From: Haliotis asinina
Taxonomy: Eukaryota; Mollusca; Gastropoda; Lepetellida; Haliotidae
NCBI RefSeq assembly: GCF_037392515.1
Contig: NC_090283.1
Span: 24,678,249 to 24,742,248 of the forward strand
DNA: 64,000 nucleotides
Direction: 5' to 3'
The notes under the pieces: model-generated
Told to the model about the DNA's origin: nothing
Databases searched by the model: none
Seen by the model: only the letters and a program-made list of their open reading frames with translations
Shown: one piece after another, positions 58,797-64,000 of the stretch
How positions within the stretch are numbered: the stretch's first letter is position 1
Layout of the letters: the number at the start of each line of letters is the position of its first letter
Translations under genes and position numbers: made by a program

Positions 58797-60177
58797 CATG
58801 TTGACTAACCAACATAACGAGGTTAATATTTCCCGTATTCAATAAATAATGAGTGGTGAATTTGATTTATCTGTTTCGTTTTACTGTTTCCTTTAAAATA
58901 AATAAATTCTTAAACCTGTCGAACTTCTACACGTTTTCGTGTGGAGTTTTCCATAGCCTCAAGTGCCATAATTAATGACAGGTTTTATTAATCAACGACA
59001 TGTATATTTCCTGGGAATAACACACTTTCCAAATTTACAAGAAACGTGTTTTGATTATATCAGATGTAGTATGTGTGACGATTCAATGTACAAAATAGTT
59101 CAATCCCTACTAATCCTCCCTACAATATCTCTCCCGATGAGTACACAGTGTAACCTAGAAAGTAACAAACAAATAAAAAAGCAACCAAACAGTACAGTGA
59201 TCACCAACAGGAGGGAAACTGGGGTACGTTAACAGGCTTCAACCAAAGCAGCGATCTGTACTCATTGGGATCATTATCAGTTTAATGGGTTCAGTTCGGC
59301 TTTGAGAAGAACATGTCAAACCTATGACACTAACTTGACACTACTGAAAGAGACTTCAAATGGCCACATACCCTAACAGCATTAAAATGAAAACGAAATG
59401 CACTTCCTCGTTGGGGGATAACATGGATAATGCAGGCCAACATTGAAACTGAAAGTGCAGACATAAAAGCTATTTTAATCTAAGAGGTATAAGGGCTTCC
59501 GGTTTAGTGACACCACTTCCGGTTTTCTTCGAGAAGGAGAAAGCCCATGGCTGTCTGCTCAACAACTAAAGTGGTCACAATGATGTTTGTGTCATTGACG
59601 AGATTGGATTTTTTTCATATTTATGTAAAACTCTACTCTAGTCAACTATTCTATTTAACAAAATCTCTCGAAAGTCAGATGTTAGTTCCCTTAGCCATAA
59701 AGTACCATACTAGGACGTTACATCAAGAGTCATGCCAGAATAACCTTACCAACCAATGAAACGAAATTAAGCTGACCGTCCAGCGAGACGCAGATCTGAC
59801 AGGACTGAATGACCCAGACAGTGCAGATCGAGCCACCCTGACCCCTATCGATCTCCTCATGTTTCTCCCCAGACTGTCATGCTCTACCCATTCATACCCT
59901 CAGAGAGTGATTTACTTCCACGTAGGCCACGGCAAATGAATCTTTTTCCGTAGGATTATTCTAACGGTATTTACATTGTGGCTCCTTTTTTTTCAAGTCA
60001 CCCCAAATCCTGAATGCTCCAGACAAGAGACGTCGTTTCAACTGTATTTCAGTTTTATTATGTGTAAGGCAAAAGGCATGAAATACTACACACTTTTACT
60101 ACTCTGAGGTACCCCAATCCACCATAAACAAAGTAAAATAAACACAACTAAAACACGGTGCATGGTTCGAAAATGAC
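58797..60177. other. FYVE intron without recognised features
   Basis: Unique AT-rich sequence; no exon recognised. Confidence 0.45.
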
Positions 60178-60404
60178 GGACCCGTGAGGATCCGTGTTAG
60201 AATTCGTCTTCAGCAGCCCCAGGTTGTCTTAGAAACGACTCTCACTGATTTGGTTGACACGTCATCGTATCCCAATTGTGTAGAGCGATGCACGTGATAT
60301 TGGTCACAGGACTTTATGGTCTAGACTCGATTATTTACACACCGCCGCCATACAACTTGAATACTGATGACTGTGGTGTTAAACAACAACCAACCAACCA
60401 ACCC
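60178..60404 (+). mobile_element. SINE-2 with AACC-type tail, near full length
   Basis: GGACCCGTGAGGATCCGTGT, GTCTTCAGCAGCCCCAGG, CGTATCCCAATTGTGTAGAG, GACTCGATTATTTACACACC, ending GGTGTTAAACAACAACCAAC. It lies about 70 bases downstream of exon 60474-60597. Confidence 0.88.
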
Positions 60405-60473
60405 ACTCACTCACCAATCAACCAACCAGCCACGGTGGAAAGCCATAACAGACAACAAAAGGTATTATCATAC

Positions 60474-60597
60474 TTGGTCCACTGTGCTTAGATGGATCTT
60501 GAATGTCCTCCGTCGCATCCAGAATATCGGACAGCGAGGCAGATCTCAGTTTGGGCATTTCCTCTGGGTCGCTTTTCCAGATGGACGGCAAAGAGTC
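60474..60597 (-). CDS. FYVE gene, most upstream exon found (partial N-terminus)
   Basis: Acceptor TTCGCAG, then 41 codons plus one base, then donor A|GTATGA. It encodes an acidic, serine-rich stretch with SLSDILDATEDIQDPSK. The phase (one base left over) exactly fits the next exon at 58567. It starts with a full codon, so an earlier exon must end in phase 0. It is not domain-bearing; support comes from splice sites, phase and a coding-like composition. Confidence 0.65.
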
Positions 60598-60639
60598 CTG
60601 CGAACAGAATCAATCACATAACGTACCACTGCCAACTAA

Positions 60640-60713
60640 GTGAGTGATGTAGTTTTACGCCGCACTCAGCAATATTCCAGCCATATGGCAGCGGTCTGTA
60701 AATGATCCAGTCA
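60640..60713 (-). mobile_element. SINE-2 tail fragment
   Basis: AGTGAGTGATGTAGTTTTAC, GCACTCAGCAATATTCCAGC, CATATGGCAGCGGTCTGTAA. Confidence 0.85.
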
Positions 60714-60843
60714 AATATCAAAGTTTGATAATGAGGACACAACTAGCTTAGTTACAGATTTTTATCATCTGATCCACAGTATTTGAGTCTAATTACCAGC
60801 AGATGTGCTTGGGATATATTCTCACACGAAACTCTTATGACAA

Positions 60844-61010
60844 GCGAACCCTGAAGATCCAGGCTAGAACTGATCTTCAGAAACCCACGGTTGTCATACG
60901 AGGCGACAAACACAGGATCGGGGGGTCAGGCTCACTGACTTGGTCGAAACGTCACTGCATGCCAGTTGCGCAGATGAATTGTCACTGGATTGTCTGGTCC
61001 AGACTCAACA
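60844..61010 (+). mobile_element. SINE-2, plus half of an inverted pair
   Basis: ACCCTGAAGATCCAGGCTAG, GTTGTCATACGAGGCGACAA, GGATTGTCTGGTCCAGACTC. Confidence 0.85.
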
Positions 61011-61195
61011 GTATCCAGACAATCCAGTGATCAACATCGATCTGCGCAACTGGGAATCGGTGACATGTGTCAACTAAGTCAGCGAGCCTGACCACCCGAT
61101 GCCGTTAGTTGCCTCTTACGACAAGCATAGTCGCCTTTTATGGCAAACATGGGTTGCTGAAGGCCTATTCTACCCTGGACCTTCATGGGACGATA
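61011..61195 (-). mobile_element. SINE-2, minus half of an inverted pair
   Basis: ATCCAGACAATCCAGTGATC, ATCGATCTGCGCAACTGGGA, CTTACGACAAGCATAGTCGC, GGTTGCTGAAGGCCTATTC. Its start is complementary to the end of 60844-61010. Confidence 0.88.
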
Positions 61196-61548
61196 ACAAC
61201 TAAGAAGTCTGACCATCTGATTGTAATTATCGTTGTGATGTATGTAATTGTGGAGTTGTGTCCGCTGAAAACAAGCATACGATAAAGGACCATTAGAATC
61301 TCAGCCCCCTCCATGGCTGGTACATTTACCATTATCTCTATTATCCAGCACTTTGTATAAACCGGAGTATTTCTTCAGCCCCATTGAGTGCCAATTTAGA
61401 AAGCTTCCACTGTACATATACTGAATGTAACACTTATGTTAATTATCTTGTCTTTGTTGCATTCAGTTTTTATCCCCTTCTCGTGTAATATTCCTGTTGA
61501 CGACGCTACAAAAATCTGTAAAGAAACGTCGCACACACGAAACAAAAG

Positions 61549-61617
61549 AAGTTGTCATCCACAAAGTGTGAACAGTATTGTATTTCCCAACTTCTAAAGT
61601 GCCTCTCAAAGAAGACA
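61549..61617. repeat. AACTTCTAA repeat, further copy
   Basis: AGAAGTTGTCATCCACAAAG and GTATTTCCCAACTTCTAAAG, related to 36009-36235. An adjoining minus-strand frame to about 61790 shows no domain. Confidence 0.6.
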
Positions 61618-61948
61618 ACGTTTCTTAGTATCACATGGAACTGCATATCAAATTTTGACACGGCTATTTTGACAAAACGTATCACGTTGTCGTTATTCCA
61701 TTCCAAGGTGACAATGCTGGACCACATCTTGCCTAGATCATCACTGACAGTCTTCACGAGATAGCCACATAGAATAATTGTGTGATTTTCTCAGGCGGAG
61801 AGCGTACGCCACATTCCTAGCACCTGCTGACAAGCTTGGGGGTACCGCTGCTGGCAATATGGTGGACAATACAAGTGGCAATTATATAACATATGGTATA
61901 TCGTATGCTATACGTCTACCAACAACTGACGGCACGCGCACACACATC

Positions 61949-61954
<6 letters not shown>

Positions 61955-61992
<38 letters not shown>

Positions 61993-61998
61993 TACATA
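61955..61998. repeat. (CA)n/(CATA)n microsatellite
   Basis: Simple repeat directly before a SINE-2; the same CATA motif resumes after it. Confidence 0.95.
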
Positions 61999-62263
61999 CA
62001 TGACCCTTGAAGGTCCCGGGGTAGAATAGGCCTTCAGCAACCCATGCTTGCCATAAAAGGCGACTCAGCTTGTCGTAAGAGGCGACTAACGGGATCGGGT
62101 GACTTGGTTGACACATGTCATCGGTTCCCAATTGCTCCGATCGATGCTCATGTTGTTGGTCACTGGATTGTCTGGTCCAGATTCGATTATTTACAGACCG
62201 ACGCCATATAGCTGGAGTATTGCTGAGTGCGGCGAAAAACTAAAACTCACTCACTCACTCACA
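61999..62263 (+). mobile_element. SINE-2, full length, inside a CATA microsatellite
   Basis: TGACCCTTGAAGGTCCCGGG, GTAGAATAGGCCTTCAGCAA, GGCGACTAACGGGATCGGG, GGATTGTCTGGTCCAGATTC, ending AACTCACTCACTCACTCAC. Both flanks are ACATACATACAT. Confidence 0.93.
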
Positions 62264-62360
62264 TACATACATACATACATACATACATACATACATACAT
62301 ACATACATACATACATACATACATACACACACACACATCATACATACATACATGTACATA
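62264..62360. repeat. (CATA)n microsatellite
   Basis: About 18 CATA units, then CA and CATA mixtures. Confidence 0.96.
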
Positions 62361-62964
62361 CATGCAAAGCTACCTATCTACATACATGCATACAGACAGA
62401 CAGACGAACTGTGTGTGCTCAAAACAGCCATCAGTTCATAATACCTGCACATTCATCGCACAATTTACAGATACTTATTAGTAGCAAGACAAAGACGGGT
62501 AATACTTCAATACAGATAAACCAATACATAAAACAATCTAATACAGCAATGCATAACAAAACATTTCTTCTACAAACATACTCACTGATGCTAACGGTAA
62601 CGCTGTCAACACGATAATGCAAAACCGCACTGAGGCCACACAACCAACCCACGCGTGAGTGTCGGTGATGTTGCAAACGCCGGATGTTGATGCTAACAGC
62701 AACGTAAAATCAGGCTGGCCTCGTGACGGGTTTTCCAGTAAACACCCATACCAATGATTTCCTTAATCATATTTCATAACAAACTGCAATCAACCCCACT
62801 ATAAGGAGAAACCTGTGAAGTAAATGTGAAGTCAGCAGATTTACCAGGGAAATTTTAAGTAGCTGGAAATAGTGGAGAGACGGGAAGGTGACTTGCGTAA
62901 ACTTGTTGTGTGCGGAAGCGACACTATGGCTTCATGATGATGGTGATATTTCAAATATATATGC
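62361..62964. other. No gene seen
   Basis: A minus-strand frame around 62590-62680 with an AG...GT bordered stretch was considered but not accepted as an exon. Confidence 0.4.
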
Positions 62965-63001
62965 TGTTTAACGCCGCATTCAGCAATACTCCAGCCATCT
63001 A
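62965..63001 (-). mobile_element. SINE-2 tail fragment
   Basis: GTTTAACGCCGCATTCAGCA, ATACTCCAGCCATCT. Confidence 0.7.
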
Positions 63002-63010
63002 GGTACTTAA

Positions 63011-63150
63011 ATGAGTTTAGTTTTTCGTCGTTTTTTATCATAGGTATATCGCGAGGTGGGACACCAGAAATGGGCTTGACACATTGTGAGGGGAAACGAA
63101 ACCGGACCTTCGATGTGACGAGCGAAAGCCCTAACCAACCACCGCAGCCC
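63011..63150 (-). mobile_element. SINE-1 part of a SINE-1/SINE-2 chimera
   Basis: GAGTTTAGTTTTTCGTCG, GGGACACCAGAAATGGGC, GAAACCGGACCTTCGATGTG, ACGAGCGAAAGCCCTAACC. Confidence 0.82.
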
Positions 63151-63293
63151 GTAAATAATTGATTCTGGGCCAGACATTCCAGTGATCAACAACATCAGCA
63201 TCGATATACGCAAAGGGGATGCAATCACATGGTGGCTACTCGATCCCCTTGTCCGCCTGTTATAAGCATGGGTTGCGAGAGACGCTTGATACC
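63151..63293 (-). mobile_element. SINE-2 part of a SINE-1/SINE-2 chimera
   Basis: CGTAAATAATTGATTCTGGG, CCAGTGATCAACAACATCAG, CATCGATATACGCAAAGGG, AAGCATGGGTTGCGAGAG, starting abruptly after the SINE-1 head. Confidence 0.82.
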
Positions 63294-64000
63294 TGGAAGA
63301 TATTGTTGTAAAGAAATTGAGCGGCACATTGAAATATTGCTGAAAGTCACTCACTCGTCTGTTCACGCTACGCACATGCAATTATTCTGTTTCATTCCGA
63401 TTGGCTGAATATATCGTTGAGTGAGTGAGTTTGGGCTCACGCCTTCCCGCCATTCCTGTATTGTACAATATGAGGAATAAAAAACAAATGATCCTATTTC
63501 TTAAACAGTTTGGAAAAAGTATGTTAAATAACATATCTGGTGCAAGAAATTGTGTTTTAATCATAGAAGATATTAGTTGTAAAACAGAATAATATTACAA
63601 TGTGTATGAAGCTATCAGTTACCACCCGCTCACTGTTGTCTTTCGCTCTAACAGAATATAAAAGTAGGCCCCATGATGGACTTGCAGCACCGATTCCATC
63701 GATTAGGAAGGAATACACACGGTTTGTTCAAAATAGCCTCTGTTCGCCAAGCAGAAAATGGGTACCCGGCAGTATAGGCCACTTGAGCATTAATCACCTT
63801 CTAGAGTCTCACAGGCATCTTGGGTTATCCCGGGTAATAATAATCAGATTGTCCGGTCTGAACACGACACGATGCCTGGAATGGCGCGTTCTATACTCTG
63901 CATATAAAACAAATAATCAGATGAACTTAATTCCAAGAATTCCTCCGATCATGACGTAACCGTTTAATAACACTGCAGTTTTCCTCACATGCATTCCGCA
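63294..64000. other. No gene seen
   Basis: Unique sequence. A plus-strand frame of 119 codons (63600-63959) shows no domain. Confidence 0.45.

Noticed and set aside
61506..61800. Minus-strand frame DDLGKMWSSIVTLEW as a 5' exon of the FYVE gene
   Set aside because: It overlaps a dispersed repeat, lacks convincing splice borders and shows no domain.
62582..62692. Minus-strand AG...GTGAGT bordered segment as another FYVE exon
   Set aside because: The phase at its 3' border fits, but the peptide is hydrophobic with no similarity I recognise, and the acceptor is weak; left out.

Overview
The window looks like nuclear DNA of a marine gastropod, most likely an abalone (Haliotis). I infer this from intron-split animal signalling genes and from dozens of copies of two SINE-like families ending in (CACT)n. 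As far as I recall those families are typical of abalone DNA, but I could not run a search. It is AT-rich, gene-poor and repeat-dense; most long open frames are chance frames or lie in tandem repeats.

Only two protein-coding genes can be supported, both on the minus strand. (1) Positions 2376-5981 hold the complete coding region of an NCK/Dock-type SH3-SH3-SH3-SH2 adaptor (399 residues) in two exons. A splice acceptor just upstream of the ATG shows that at least one 5' untranslated exon lies at higher coordinates. (2) Positions 48738-60597 hold the 3' part of a gene with two FYVE-type zinc fingers. I rebuilt ten exons (403 residues to the stop) from splice sites and matching phases; its 5' end was not found.

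Region by region: 1-2375 is NCK 3' flank with a 40-bp minisatellite. 2583-4988 is the NCK intron, with SINE remnants and an A-B-A'-...-B' segmental duplication. About 6.0-48.7 kb is a long stretch without recognisable coding exons, possibly part of the NCK 5' intron, filled with SINEs, inverted-repeat DNA elements and satellites. 48.7-60.6 kb is the FYVE gene, whose introns carry SINEs, a 24-bp minisatellite, a 0.75-kb inverted-repeat element and a 368-bp microsatellite palindrome. 60.6-64 kb is almost entirely SINE copies and microsatellites.

The most interesting material is the mobile DNA. One family has about 95-bp terminal inverted repeats with a perfect 9-bp target duplication, and its second copy sits inside a SINE. 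A 1.2-1.3 kb family has AGGTCACATGCAAC ends and 4-bp TTAA/TTCA duplications. Two SINE families share a 3' tail and are nested, chimeric or paired head-to-head. The likely 3' untranslated region of the FYVE gene is built of inverted copies of one 15-bp motif. The two genes show no functional link beyond adjacency; both belong to signalling or membrane-trafficking families.
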